Below are positions 24,824 through 33,522 of a DNA stretch of 37,047 nt, piece by piece. The translations under genes were made by a program, and so were the position numbers. Position 1 is the first letter of the stretch; each line of letters opens with the position of its first letter. Under the pieces are notes generated by a model. It saw only the letters and a list, made by a program, of their open reading frames with translations. It made no database searches and was not told where the DNA came from. Origin of the DNA: an uncultured Oscillospiraceae bacterium (GTDB lineage: Bacteria > Bacillota > Clostridia > Oscillospirales > Oscillospiraceae); assembly GCA_947628185.1 (NCBI GenBank), contig CANQYW010000018.1, forward strand, positions 1-37,047, in the 5' to 3' direction.

Positions 24824-24854
24824 TTAGTAACATTCGGCTCTTGAGGTGATACAC

Positions 24855-27035
24855 ATGAAGATAATCAAACGAAACGGGTCAGAGATGCCCTTTGACATCG
24901 AGCGCATAGAGAACGCCATAAGCAAGGCCAACGCCTCCGTGGAGGAGAGTGCCCGCATGACGCCCCTGCAGATAAAGCGGATAGCCCAGTCGGTGCAGCT
25001 GGACTGCGAGAACCTTGGCCGCTCCCCCTCTGTGGAGGAGATACAGGACATGGTGGAGAAACAGATAATGGCCCACGGGGCCTTTGAGGTGGCGAAGAAC
25101 TATATAACCTACCGCTACACCCGCTCCCTCGTCCGCCAGGTGAACACCACCGACGAGAAGATACTCTCCCTCATCGAGTGCTGCAACGAGGAGGCAAAGC
25201 AGGAGAACTCCAACAAGAACCCGGTGGTGAACTCCACCCAGCGGGACTACATGGCCGGCGAGGTCTCAAGGGACCTCTCCGAGCGCGTACTGCTGCCCAA
25301 GGACATAGTGGAGGCCCACGAGCAGGGCATAATCCACTTCCACGACACGGACTACTACGCCCAGCACATGCACAACTGCGACCTTGTGAATCTGGAGGAC
25401 ATGCTGCAAAATGGGACCGTCATCACCGGCACCCTCATCGAGCGCCCCCACAGTTTCTCCACCGCCTGCAACATCGCCACCCAGATAATCGCCCAGGTGG
25501 CCTCCAACCAGTACGGCGGCCAGTCCATCTCCCTCACGCACCTCGCGCCCTTTGTGGACGTGTCCCGGAAGAAGATACGCAAGGTGGTGGAGCAGGAGCT
25601 CCAGATCCTGGGCGTCGCTCCCAGTGAGGAGAAGATATCCGAGATCGTGGAGACGCGCCTCCGGGAGGAGATACGCCGGGGCGTCCAGACCATACAGTAC
25701 CAGGTGGTGACGCTCCTCACCACCAACGGACAGGCCCCCTTCGTCACCGTGTTCATGTACCTCGGGGAGGCCAAGGAGGGCCAGGAGCGCCATGATCTCG
25801 CGCTCATAATAGAGGAGGTCTTAGAGCAGCGCTACCAGGGCACGAAGAACGAGGACGGCGTCTGGGTGACGCCCGCCTTCCCCAAGCTCATATACGTGCT
25901 GGAGGAGTCCAACATCCACGAGGACTCGGAGTACTACTACCTCACGAAACTGGCCGCCAAGTGCACCGCCCGCCGGATGGTGCCTGACTATATAAGCGAG
26001 AAGAAGATGCTGGAGCTCAAGGTGGACAAGAACGGCCAGGGCCACTGCTACACCTGCATGGGCTGCCGCAGTTTCCTGACGCCCTACGTGGACCCGGAGA
26101 CAAACGAGCCCAAGTACTACGGCCGCTTTAACCAGGGCGTGGTCACCATCAACCTGCCCGACGTGGCCCTCTCCTCCGGCGGCGACATGGACAAGTTCTG
26201 GAAGATATTTGACGAGCGCCTGGAGCTCTGCCACAGGGCCCTCATGTGCCGCCACGAGCGCCTGAAGGGCACCCCCTCCGACGTGGCCCCCATCCTCTGG
26301 CAGTACGGCGCGCTGGCCCGGCTCAAGAAGGGCGAGACCATCGACAAGCTCCTCTACGGCGGCTACTCCACCATCTCCCTGGGCTACGCCGGGCTCTATG
26401 AGTGCGTGAAGTACATGACCGGCCGCTCCCACACCGACCCCGAGGCCACCCCCTTCGCCCTGCAGGTGATGGAGACCATGAACGCCGCCTGCCGGAAGTG
26501 GAAGGCCCAGCACAACATCGACTTCTCCCTCTACGGCACCCCCCTGGAGTCCACCACCTACAAGTTCGCCAAGTGCCTCCAGCGCCGTTTCGGCATAATC
26601 GAGGGCATAACCGACAAGGGATATATAACGAACTCCTACCACGTCCACGTGACGGAGCAGATAGACGCCTTCACCAAGCTCAAATTTGAGGCGGAGTTCC
26701 AGCACCTCTCCCCCGGCGGCGCCATAAGCTACGTGGAGGTGCCCGACATGCAGAATAACCTGGAGGCCGTCCTCCAGGTCATGAAGTTCATCTACGACAA
26801 CATCATCTACGCTGAGCTCAACACCAAGTCCGACTACTGCCAGGTCTGCGGCTGGGACGGCGAGATATCCATCGTGGAGGACGAGGACGGCAAGCTCATC
26901 TGGCGCTGCCCCAAGTGCGGCAACACCGACCAGAACAAGATGAACGTGGCCCGCCGCACCTGCGGGTACATCGGCACCCAGTTCTGGAACCAGGGACGCA
27001 CCCAGGAGATACGCGACCGGGTCTTGCATCTCTAA
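24855..27035 (+). CDS. nrdD: Anaerobic (class III) ribonucleoside-triphosphate reductase
   Basis: Makes deoxyribonucleotides without oxygen, using a glycyl radical. 726 residues: an N-terminal ATP-cone allosteric domain (about 1-90, IIKRNGSEMPFDIERIENAI), the ten-stranded catalytic barrel, a C-terminal zinc site (CQVCGWDG then CPKCGN) and the glycyl-radical loop RRTCGYIGTQFWNQGR close to the C-terminus, where Gly in CGYIG carries the radical. The start at 24855 follows GAGGTGAT. It is followed by its activase nrdG, but a terminator lies between the two. NrdR-like boxes upstream suggest repression when dATP is high. Confidence 0.97.
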   Translation: MKIIKRNGSEMPFDIERIENAISKANASVEESARMTPLQIKRIAQSVQLDCENLGRSPSVEEIQDMVEKQIMAHGAFEVAKNYITYRYTRSLVRQVNTTDEKILSLIECCNEEAKQENSNKNPVVNSTQRDYMAGEVSRDLSERVLLPKDIVEAHEQGIIHFHDTDYYAQHMHNCDLVNLEDMLQNGTVITGTLIERPHSFSTACNIATQIIAQVASNQYGGQSISLTHLAPFVDVSRKKIRKVVEQELQILGVAPSEEKISEIVETRLREEIRRGVQTIQYQVVTLLTTNGQAPFVTVFMYLGEAKEGQERHDLALIIEEVLEQRYQGTKNEDGVWVTPAFPKLIYVLEESNIHEDSEYYYLTKLAAKCTARRMVPDYISEKKMLELKVDKNGQGHCYTCMGCRSFLTPYVDPETNEPKYYGRFNQGVVTINLPDVALSSGGDMDKFWKIFDERLELCHRALMCRHERLKGTPSDVAPILWQYGALARLKKGETIDKLLYGGYSTISLGYAGLYECVKYMTGRSHTDPEATPFALQVMETMNAACRKWKAQHNIDFSLYGTPLESTTYKFAKCLQRRFGIIEGITDKGYITNSYHVHVTEQIDAFTKLKFEAEFQHLSPGGAISYVEVPDMQNNLEAVLQVMKFIYDNIIYAELNTKSDYCQVCGWDGEISIVEDEDGKLIWRCPKCGNTDQNKMNVARRTCGYIGTQFWNQGRTQEIRDRVLHL

Positions 27036-27050
27036 AATTTTGCGGAATAA

Positions 27051-27096
27051 AGCACCGGAAAAATTTTCGCGAACTTTTCCGGTGCTTTTGCTTTTG
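27051..27096 (+). terminator. Terminator between nrdD and nrdG
   Basis: AGCACCGGAAAA (27051-27062) pairs perfectly with TTTTCCGGTGCT (27075-27086); TTTGCTTTTG follows. It should reduce nrdG transcription relative to nrdD. The AT-rich GATAATATATATA after it could carry a weak nrdG promoter, with no good -35. Confidence 0.8.
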
Positions 27097-27119
27097 ATAA
27101 TATATATACGAGGTGGCCC

Positions 27120-27644
27120 ATGAACTACGGAGAGATAAAAAACTGCGACATCGCCAACGGCCAGGGCGTCCGGGTGACGCTCTTCGTCTCCGGCTGCACG
27201 AACCACTGCCCCGGGTGCTTTCAGCCCCAGACCTGGGACTTTAACTACGGCCGTCCCTTCACAAAGGAGACGGAGCGGGAACTTATAGATCTCCTCGCCC
27301 CCAGCTATATTAACGGTCTCACGCTCCTGGGCGGCGAGCCCATGGAGCCGGAGAACCAGCGGGCGCTCCTCCCATTCCTCCACCGGGTGCGGGACACGTA
27401 CCCCAAGAAGACAATATGGTGTTTCACCGGGTTCACCTACGAGGATCTTCTGCGGGAGGGCTCCCACCCCCACACGGAGGTGACGGAGGAGATGCTCTCC
27501 CTCATAGACGTCCTGGTGGACGGGAGGTTCGTCCAGGAGCTAAAGGACATTTCCCTGCGATTCCGGGGCTCCTCCAACCAGCGCCTCATCGACCTCAACG
27601 CCACCCGCGAAAAGGGCGAGATCGTCCCCTGGGATGGAATATAA
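27120..27644 (+). CDS. nrdG: Anaerobic ribonucleotide reductase activating protein (radical SAM)
   Basis: Generates the glycyl radical of NrdD using a 4Fe-4S cluster and S-adenosylmethionine. 174 residues, normal length. The cluster motif CxxxCxxC is in SGCTNHCPGC near residues 28-37, and the SAM-binding LLGGEPM segment follows. The start at 27120 follows GAGGTGG. It is separated from nrdD by a terminator. Confidence 0.95.
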   Translation: MNYGEIKNCDIANGQGVRVTLFVSGCTNHCPGCFQPQTWDFNYGRPFTKETERELIDLLAPSYINGLTLLGGEPMEPENQRALLPFLHRVRDTYPKKTIWCFTGFTYEDLLREGSHPHTEVTEEMLSLIDVLVDGRFVQELKDISLRFRGSSNQRLIDLNATREKGEIVPWDGI

Positions 27645-27650
27645 GCTGCT

Positions 27651-27686
27651 AAACGGCTCAAAAGCTTGATTTTGGGCCGTTTTATT
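27651..27686. terminator. Bidirectional terminator between convergent genes
   Basis: AAACGGCTCAAAA (27651-27663) pairs with TTTTGGGCCGTTT (27670-27682) with one wobble, followed rightward by TATTC after the T run. It ends nrdG and lies at the stop of the leftward membrane protein gene. Confidence 0.75.
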
Positions 27687-28479
27687 CTTCCTCGTCCTGC
27701 TCAGAACTGCGTTCCTCAAGGGCGGAGATGGCCCTCACAAGCTGCTGGAGCGTAAAGACAGCAGCAGCGGCCAGGATAAGCTTAAAGCCCAGGGGGTGGC
27801 TGTCCGGCAGCGTCACGAGGATGGCGTACACCGCGAGGTGCCCGTAGAATATGAGGCCCCTTGTGAGGCGCCTTGAGTAGGCGCAGCCGGCCATAGTGCA
27901 GAGCGCCATGGCGGTGAGGCCCACGGCGAGGCACCCCGGCGCGAAGTCCCAGAGGAACGGGTTGCTGGCGTTGGCCCGGTAGAGGCAGGTGAGGGTGTAG
28001 GCAAAGAACACCGGGGGCATGACGGAGAAGAGCATGAGCCCCGGCCCGCTCTTGCCGGTGTAACCCGCGGCGGACATGACGAGCATCCCCACCCCCGAGA
28101 GGGCCGCGAGGCCCAGGAACACGTACCTCGCGAAACCCGCAAGGCCGAATAGCTCCGACGTGCTGAAGAGTATGCCGGCCCCGAGGATGGAGACGCACCC
28201 CGTGAGGGTGGAGAGCACGAAGGAGAGGTACCTTGCGGTGTGGAACGCCTTGCCGTAGGACTTGGGCAGGCTGTGCCTCCACCCCAGGGCCAGGGCGAGT
28301 ATGGCCGAGAGCGCGAGGACCACGGCGCCCAGTATGGTCAGGAGTCCGGCGCTGCCGTCGCCGGGGACGGGCATACCGCTGATGGGCTCAAAGCCCGTCT
28401 TTAGCTGTTGGTACCTCACCACGGCGCCCGCCAACCCCATCAAGAGCGCCAGCAGCGGCGTGAATGATAATTTACGCAT
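27682..28479 (-). CDS. Polytopic membrane protein of unknown function
   Basis: 265 residues with about eight hydrophobic segments and an acidic C-terminal tail (LEERSSEQDEEE). ATG at 28479 (MRKLSFTPLLALLMGLAGAV) is chosen because the hydrophobic N-terminus begins there and a GGGTGG ribosome site precedes it; the open frame reaches 28692 but would include spurious sequence. I see no catalytic or transport motif. It is monocistronic, divergent from spoIID and with its own promoter. Confidence 0.75.
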   Translation of the reverse strand: MRKLSFTPLLALLMGLAGAVVRYQQLKTGFEPISGMPVPGDGSAGLLTILGAVVLALSAILALALGWRHSLPKSYGKAFHTARYLSFVLSTLTGCVSILGAGILFSTSELFGLAGFARYVFLGLAALSGVGMLVMSAAGYTGKSGPGLMLFSVMPPVFFAYTLTCLYRANASNPFLWDFAPGCLAVGLTAMALCTMAGCAYSRRLTRGLIFYGHLAVYAILVTLPDSHPLGFKLILAAAAVFTLQQLVRAISALEERSSEQDEEE

Positions 28480-28550
28480 ATGTGACCACCCGCCTGAATA
28501 GATTCTATGGAGGGCTCCCGCCGGAAGGCTCCGGCGCGGCCCACTTCGAT

Positions 28551-28580
28551 ATTTTACATCAGACCCGCCCGGCAAGTCAA
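28551..28580 (-). promoter_or_regulatory. Promoter of the polytopic membrane protein gene
   Basis: Minus strand: -35 TTGACT (28580-28575), 18-bp spacer, -10 TAAAAT (28556-28551). The leader is about 65 bases and holds a GCCGGA/TCCGGC dyad. Confidence 0.65.
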
Positions 28581-28642
28581 TGGCGCTTTGCACCCCTTGC
28601 GGACAAACCGGCGAATTTTTCCGGCGGGAGAAGGAGCGTACA

Positions 28643-29668
28643 ATGAAGGCTGTTATCTTAGCGGCGGTGATACTCGTTATCTTCGCCCTCATATTCCCCC
28701 TGATGGTGGCCTACCCCAACACCCGGACGGCGGACAAGCCCGGCGGCCCCGCCGGGGACTCGGAGGGCCCGGAGGAGGTTGGCGACACCGTCCCCGAGGT
28801 GGAGGACACCGGCACCATGGACGGGGAGTTTAAACTGACGCTCCTTGACGGCGGCGAGGTGCGGGAGATGAGCCTCGCCCAGTACCTCCGGGGGTCCCTG
28901 GGGGCGGAGATGCCCGCCTCCTTCGAGCCCGAGGCCCTGAAGGCACAGGCCGTTGCGCTCAGGACCTACCTCCTCTACAAGCTCCGTGTGAACCCCTCGG
29001 ACGCCCACCCGGAGGCGGACATATGCTCCGACAGCACCTGCTGCGCCGCCTGGCGGGACCCGGAGTCGCTGCGGGAGAAGTGGGGCGGGGACTTTGACGC
29101 GAACTTTGCCAAGATAGCCTCCGCCGTGGCGGAGACGGACGGGCTATACATATCCTACGGCGGCGAGCCGGCCCTGGCGGTCTTCCACTCCTCCTCCGCC
29201 GGGAGGACTGAGGACAGTGGAAACGTGTGGAACAGCTCCCTCCCCTACCTTGTGAGCGTGGAGAGCCCGGAGAGCGCCGGGGACGTACCAAATTACGTCT
29301 CCACCGTCACCGTGACGCCGGAGGAATTTAGCTCCGCCGTCGCCGCCGCCCACCCGGAGGCGGACTTCACCGGCGAGACGTCAGACTGGATAGGCACGCC
29401 GGTGTACTCAGAGTCCGGGCGGCTCCTCACCGTGACCATCGGCGGCATAGATGTCTCGGGCCGGGAACTGAGGAGCCTATTCTCCCTTCGCAGCACCGCC
29501 GTCACCTTCAACGTCACCGGGGAGGCGATAGAGATGACCACCACCGGCTACGGCCACGGCGTGGGCATGAGCCAGTACGGCGCCAACGCCATGGCGAAGT
29601 CCGGCAGCACCTTCCGGGAGATATTGGAGAACTACTACCCCGGCACGGAGATAGTGGAGAACCGTTAG
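28643..29668 (+). CDS. spoIID: SpoIID/LytB-domain protein (sporulation peptidoglycan lytic enzyme)
   Basis: SpoIID is a membrane-anchored lytic transglycosylase that, with SpoIIP, thins septal peptidoglycan during engulfment. 341 residues: an N-terminal anchor (about 3-22), an acidic Pro/Gly-rich linker, then the SpoIID domain (about 65-341) with QYLRGSLGAEMPASFEPEALKAQAVALRTYLLY, whose Glu in GAEMP is the expected catalytic residue. FHSSSAGRTEDSGNVW and GYGHGVGMSQYGANAMA follow, both family hallmarks. The start at 28643 follows GAAGGAG. SpoIID paralogues of unknown role exist, so the exact orthologue is likely rather than certain. Confidence 0.88.
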   Translation: MKAVILAAVILVIFALIFPLMVAYPNTRTADKPGGPAGDSEGPEEVGDTVPEVEDTGTMDGEFKLTLLDGGEVREMSLAQYLRGSLGAEMPASFEPEALKAQAVALRTYLLYKLRVNPSDAHPEADICSDSTCCAAWRDPESLREKWGGDFDANFAKIASAVAETDGLYISYGGEPALAVFHSSSAGRTEDSGNVWNSSLPYLVSVESPESAGDVPNYVSTVTVTPEEFSSAVAAAHPEADFTGETSDWIGTPVYSESGRLLTVTIGGIDVSGRELRSLFSLRSTAVTFNVTGEAIEMTTTGYGHGVGMSQYGANAMAKSGSTFREILENYYPGTEIVENR

Positions 29669-31488
29669 ACGAGCCTCACGCCGTACCGCTTGAGCCAGAA
29701 GTTCACCTGCAGGAAGTAGGCCATTGTCTGGGGGGTCGTCATGAGCTGTCCGTACCAGGGGACGGCCCTATCGGAGGTGATGAGCTCCTCCAGCGCCTCC
29801 TCCCGGACTATGTCGTGCAGCGGCTCCGAGGGGTCGTCCATCACCCGCCTCAGCTCCTCCGTCACCGCCGCCCTGTAGCTGGGGTTGTGGGTCTTGGGGT
29901 AGGGGCTCTTCTTCCGCCATAGGACCTCCTCCGGGAGCCAGCCCCGCATGGCCTCCCGGAGGAGGCCCTTTTCGTACCCGTCGTGGTCCTTAAATTCCCA
30001 GGGCACGGTGTAAAGATACTCCGCTATCCTGTGGTCGCAGAAGGGCACCCGGACCTCGAGAGACGACCACATGCTCATTCTGTCCTTCCTGTCAAGGAGC
30101 GTCTGCATGAACCAGTCAACGTTCAGGTTCATCATCTCCTTCATGCGCCGCTCCAATGGCGGCGTCCCCGGCAGTATGGAGCTCTCGGAGACCGTCTTGC
30201 GGTAGTAGCTGTCCACGTACTCCCCGGGGTCTATGCCCCCGAGGACGCCCTCCCTCAGGAAACCCGCCCGCCAGATGGTGGACTGGGCCCAGGGGAACCC
30301 CTCCCGCTCCCGGATCTCCGGGTCCCGGTACCAGGGGTAGCCCCCGAATATCTCGTCCGCGCACTCGCCGGAGACCGCCACCGTGGCCACCTTCTTTATC
30401 TCCTTGCAGAAGAGGAGGAGCGAGGAGTCCACGTCCGCCATCCCGGGGAGGTCCCGCGCCTCCACGGCGTCGTAGAGGGCCTGAACGAGCTCGGGGGTGT
30501 CCAGCGTCACCAGATGGTGCCGCCCGCTCAGATACTCCCGCATCCTCATTATGAACTCGGGGTCGGAGTTTGGCTGGAATTTGCCGGGCTTAAAGAACTT
30601 GGCGTTGTCCCGGTAGTCCACGGACACCGTCTCCAGTATCTCCCCCCGCTCCGCGAAGTACCCGTGGGCCACGGAGGATATGAGGCTGGAGTCCAGGCCC
30701 CCGGAGAGGAAGGTGCAGAGGGGCACGTCGGAGACCAGCTGACGCCTTATGGCGTCGGTGACGAGGAAACGCACCTTCTCCGCCGTCTCCTCGAATGTGT
30801 CCCCGTGGGGGGCGTCGGTGAGACGCCAGTAGCGGCGCAGGCTCAATTTGTCCCCCTCCGGGTCGTAAAAGCCGCACTCCCCCGGAAGGAGCTCCCGCAC
30901 GTTCCTAAACACCCCGCTGCCGGGGACCCGGCCGGGGCCCAGGAGCATCACCTGGGCGAGGCCCTCCCGGTCCACCTCCGGCTCCACCCAGGGGTGGCAG
31001 AGCATCGCCTTGAGCTCGGAGGCGAATATGAGGCACCCCCGGCGGCGGGCGTAGAATAGGGGTTTCACGCCCATCCTGTCCCGGGCGAGAAATAGCCGCC
31101 TCTGGCGGCTGTCCCAGACGGCGAAGGCGTATATGCCGTTGAGCCGCTCAAGGCACGCCTCCCCCCACTGGGCGAAGGCGTGGAGAAGGACCTCCGTGTC
31201 CGAGCTCCCCTCAAAGGTGTGCCCCAGGGCCGCGAGCTCCGCCCTCAGCTCCGGGGTATTGTATATTTCGCCGTTATAGACCATGGTGTGCTCCCCGAAG
31301 GCCATGGGCTGGGCCCCCCGCTCCGGGTCCATGACGGCGAGCCTATCGTGAATGAGCGCCGCCCCCTCAAAGTACGCCGTCCCGCGCCCGTCCGGGCCCC
31401 GGCGGCCCAGCACCGCCTGCATCTTCAAAAACGCGGGCTCCATCTCCCGCCGGTCGAAGGATCCTACCATCCCCGCAATACCGCACAT
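29665..31488 (-). CDS. asnB: Asparagine synthetase B (glutamine-hydrolysing)
   Basis: Makes asparagine from aspartate, glutamine and ATP in the cytoplasm. 607 residues. ATG at 31488 gives MCGIAGMVG, so Cys2 becomes the N-terminal nucleophile of the glutaminase domain (2-200); the longer open frame must be wrong, since that Cys has to be terminal. The synthetase domain has the PP-loop FLSGGLDSSLIS and later GECADEIFGGYPWY. The ribosome site GGAGG lies nine bases upstream. Its stop overlaps the last bases of the convergent spoIID gene. It lies 85 bp downstream of coaBC on the same strand, with a strong hairpin in the leader. Confidence 0.95.
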   Translation of the reverse strand: MCGIAGMVGSFDRREMEPAFLKMQAVLGRRGPDGRGTAYFEGAALIHDRLAVMDPERGAQPMAFGEHTMVYNGEIYNTPELRAELAALGHTFEGSSDTEVLLHAFAQWGEACLERLNGIYAFAVWDSRQRRLFLARDRMGVKPLFYARRRGCLIFASELKAMLCHPWVEPEVDREGLAQVMLLGPGRVPGSGVFRNVRELLPGECGFYDPEGDKLSLRRYWRLTDAPHGDTFEETAEKVRFLVTDAIRRQLVSDVPLCTFLSGGLDSSLISSVAHGYFAERGEILETVSVDYRDNAKFFKPGKFQPNSDPEFIMRMREYLSGRHHLVTLDTPELVQALYDAVEARDLPGMADVDSSLLLFCKEIKKVATVAVSGECADEIFGGYPWYRDPEIREREGFPWAQSTIWRAGFLREGVLGGIDPGEYVDSYYRKTVSESSILPGTPPLERRMKEMMNLNVDWFMQTLLDRKDRMSMWSSLEVRVPFCDHRIAEYLYTVPWEFKDHDGYEKGLLREAMRGWLPEEVLWRKKSPYPKTHNPSYRAAVTEELRRVMDDPSEPLHDIVREEALEELITSDRAVPWYGQLMTTPQTMAYFLQVNFWLKRYGVRLV

Positions 31489-31510
31489 AATACCGAACCT
31501 CCAAAAGTTT

Positions 31511-31534
31511 GGCGTCCACCGTACCGTGGACGCC
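31511..31534 (-). promoter_or_regulatory. Perfect 9-bp dyad in the asnB leader
   Basis: GGCGTCCAC (31511-31519) pairs with GTGGACGCC (31526-31534) around a 6-base loop. It lies between a TATAAT-like -10 (31552-31547, weak -35) and the asnB ribosome site. No T tract follows, so it is not a terminator. It could be an operator or an mRNA-stabilising hairpin. Confidence 0.5.
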
Positions 31535-31573
31535 ATTGTCGATATTATTATATGCGCTATCCCGGAAAAAGCC

Positions 31574-32758
31574 TCATTTGCCAAGTATGGCGTCGAGGAT
31601 CCTGTGGGCCGCCTGCTCCTTGCTCATAAGGGGGAGCTCCGTCTCCCCCTGCCTCGTTATGATGGTTATGGCGTTGGTGTCCGCGCCGAAACCCGCCCCC
31701 TCCCTTATGGAGTTGGCGCATATCATGTCGCAGTTCTTGGATATGAGTTTCCCGCGGGAATTTTCAATTAGGTCCTTCGTCTCCATGGAGAACCCGCATA
31801 TATACTGCCCCTCCCGCCGGTGCTCGCCCAAATATTTTAAGATGTCCTCAGTCCTCGTGAGAGCCAGGGTCATCTCCCCGTCCCGCTTTTTTATCTTCTC
31901 CCCGGCGGGGTCAAGGGGCGTGTAGTCCGAGACCGCCGCCGCCTTTATGACGATATCCGTCTCTGGGAACCTCGCGGCCACGGCCTCCATCATGTCCCGG
32001 GCGCTCACCACCGGCACCACCTCCACAAAGCGGGGGGGCTCCACCTCCATGTGGGCCGCCACGAGAGTGACCTCCGCCCCCCGGAGCATGGCCGCCCGGG
32101 CGAGGGCGCAGCCCATCTTGCCGGAGGAGTGGTTCGTTATAAAGCGCACTGGGTCTATGGCCTCCCGGGTGGCGCCGGAGGTCACCAGCACCCGCCGGCC
32201 TTTCAGGTCCTTCTCAAAGCCTATGGCCCGGAGGACATACTCAAATAATAGTGCCTCCTCCGGCATACGGCCGTCGCCGCTGTCGCCGTTTGCCAGCATA
32301 CCCGTGGCGGGGGTTATGACCTCGTAGCCGAAACGCCGGAGCTTTTCAAGGTTGTCCTGGACGATGGGGTTGTGGTACATGTTGTGGTTCATGGCGGGGG
32401 CTATGAGCTTTGGGCAGGGGCAGGCCATGACGGTGGTGGTCAGCATGTCGTCCGCTATGCCGGAGGCTATCTTGCCTATGACGTTGGCGCTGGCCGGGGC
32501 CACGAGAACGGCGTCGGCGCGTTTGGCCAGGGCCACATGCTCCACGCTGAACTCAAAGTTCCGGTCAAATGTGTCCACCAGGCACTTGCGGCCTGTCAAG
32601 CTCTCAAACGTTATGGGGTTTATGAAATTCTCCGCGTTTTTCGTCATCAGCACCTCCACCTGGGCTCCGGCGCGGAGGAACATCCTGGCGAGGTTCGGTA
32701 TCTTGTACGCCGCGATGCTGCCCGTCACGGCCAGCACCACTGTCTTTCCCTTTAGCAT
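31574..32758 (-). CDS. coaBC: Phosphopantothenoylcysteine decarboxylase / phosphopantothenate-cysteine ligase
   Basis: A bifunctional enzyme for two coenzyme A steps: the C-terminal CoaB joins cysteine to 4'-phosphopantothenate, and the N-terminal CoaC decarboxylates the product with FMN. 394 residues. CoaC (about 1-175) starts VVLAVTGSIAAYK and has the APAMNHNMYHNP substrate loop. CoaB (about 185-394) begins RRVLVTSGATREAIDPVRFITNHSSGKMG. The start at 32758 follows GGAGGTGAT. It is divergent from panT and coaX, and the three genes form a CoA cluster. Confidence 0.96.
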   Translation of the reverse strand: MLKGKTVVLAVTGSIAAYKIPNLARMFLRAGAQVEVLMTKNAENFINPITFESLTGRKCLVDTFDRNFEFSVEHVALAKRADAVLVAPASANVIGKIASGIADDMLTTTVMACPCPKLIAPAMNHNMYHNPIVQDNLEKLRRFGYEVITPATGMLANGDSGDGRMPEEALLFEYVLRAIGFEKDLKGRRVLVTSGATREAIDPVRFITNHSSGKMGCALARAAMLRGAEVTLVAAHMEVEPPRFVEVVPVVSARDMMEAVAARFPETDIVIKAAAVSDYTPLDPAGEKIKKRDGEMTLALTRTEDILKYLGEHRREGQYICGFSMETKDLIENSRGKLISKNCDMICANSIREGAGFGADTNAITIITRQGETELPLMSKEQAAHRILDAILGK

Positions 32759-32776
32759 ATTATCACCTCCGGGCCA

Positions 32777-32785
32777 TTGTAGCAC
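32777..32785 (-). promoter_or_regulatory. Extended -10 promoter of coaBC
   Basis: Minus strand TGCTACAAT, an extended -10, about 20 bases before the coaBC start. The -35 is poor. It is back-to-back with a similar element for panT. Confidence 0.5.
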
Positions 32786-32824
32786 AAGTTTTGAAAAAAT
32801 CATATACCATTTTTGCAAAACCTA

Positions 32825-32833
32825 TGCTATAAT
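32825..32833 (+). promoter_or_regulatory. Extended -10 promoter of panT-coaX
   Basis: TGCTATAAT, a perfect extended -10, with a weak -35. The leader to ATG 32896 is about 55 bases and contains a TGCCGC/GCGGCA pairing (32841-32846, 32862-32867). No known riboswitch was recognised. Confidence 0.6.
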
Positions 32834-32895
32834 ACGCCCGTGCCGCATCCCGGGCAGGCGAGCGGCAACACACATCTTTTTGGAGGGATCTCACA

Positions 32896-33522
32896 ATGAA
32901 AAAAGGTTTCAAGCCGAGAGAGCTGGCGCTCCTTGGACTTCTGACCGCCGTATTGCTGGTACTGGCCTTCACCCCGCTGGGGTACATGAACATAGGGCCG
33001 CTGGCGATAACAATGAACATGATACCCGTGGCCATAGGCGCGATAGCTCTCGGCCCCCTGGGCGGCATGATACTGGGCGGGGTCTTCGGACTCACGAGTT
33101 TCATGCAGTGCCTGGGCATCGGCGGCTCCAGCCTCATGGGCGTGACGCTCTTCGGCATAAGCCCGGTGCTCGCCTTCGTGCAGCGGTTCGTCCCCCGGGT
33201 GCTGGTGGGACTGCTGGCGGCGTATGTCTACAGGTTAATTAAGAAGATAACGAAAAACACCCCGAAGGGCCGGTCTCTCGCCGCCTTCATAACGGGTTTC
33301 TGCGCGGCGTTCTTTAATACGCTCCTATTCATGGGCCTCCTGGTGCTCCTATTCTCGAATACCGAGTATCTCCAGGGGCTCATCTCCGGCGATAACGTGA
33401 TAGTCTGGATATGCTCCTTCGTGGGGATAAACGCGGTCTTTGAGATGTTCCTCTCGACGCTCCTCACGGGCGTCATAGCCACGGCCCTCGACAGGGCGAA
33501 ACTCATAGGGGACAGGTCATGA
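32896..33522 (+). CDS. panT: ECF transporter S component, probably for pantothenate
   Basis: S components are small membrane proteins that bind a vitamin and use a shared energising module (EcfA, EcfA', EcfT) to import it. 208 residues, about six membrane helices. The N-terminus has the helix typical of ECF S components (KPRELALLGLLTAVLLVLAF), followed by Gly-rich loops (ALGPLGGMILGGVFGL). The substrate is inferred from place: its last four bases overlap coaX (ATGA), and coaBC is divergent next door, so pantothenate is the best guess. No EcfA or EcfT genes are nearby, as usual for group II systems. GGAGGGA precedes the start. Confidence 0.8.
   Translation: MKKGFKPRELALLGLLTAVLLVLAFTPLGYMNIGPLAITMNMIPVAIGAIALGPLGGMILGGVFGLTSFMQCLGIGGSSLMGVTLFGISPVLAFVQRFVPRVLVGLLAAYVYRLIKKITKNTPKGRSLAAFITGFCAAFFNTLLFMGLLVLLFSNTEYLQGLISGDNVIVWICSFVGINAVFEMFLSTLLTGVIATALDRAKLIGDRS

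Noticed and set aside
25821-27473. A 550-codon open frame on the minus strand
   Set aside because: It is antisense to nrdD, is low-complexity (Val/Gly/Leu/His-rich) and has no ribosome site or recognisable domain. GC-rich coding DNA rarely has stops in this frame.
29983-31059. A 358-codon plus-strand open frame
   Set aside because: Shadow of asnB, with the same composition bias and no start signals. Similar shadows under gdhA (15006-16004) and under the sigma/anti-sigma genes (18922-19992) were dropped for the same reason.
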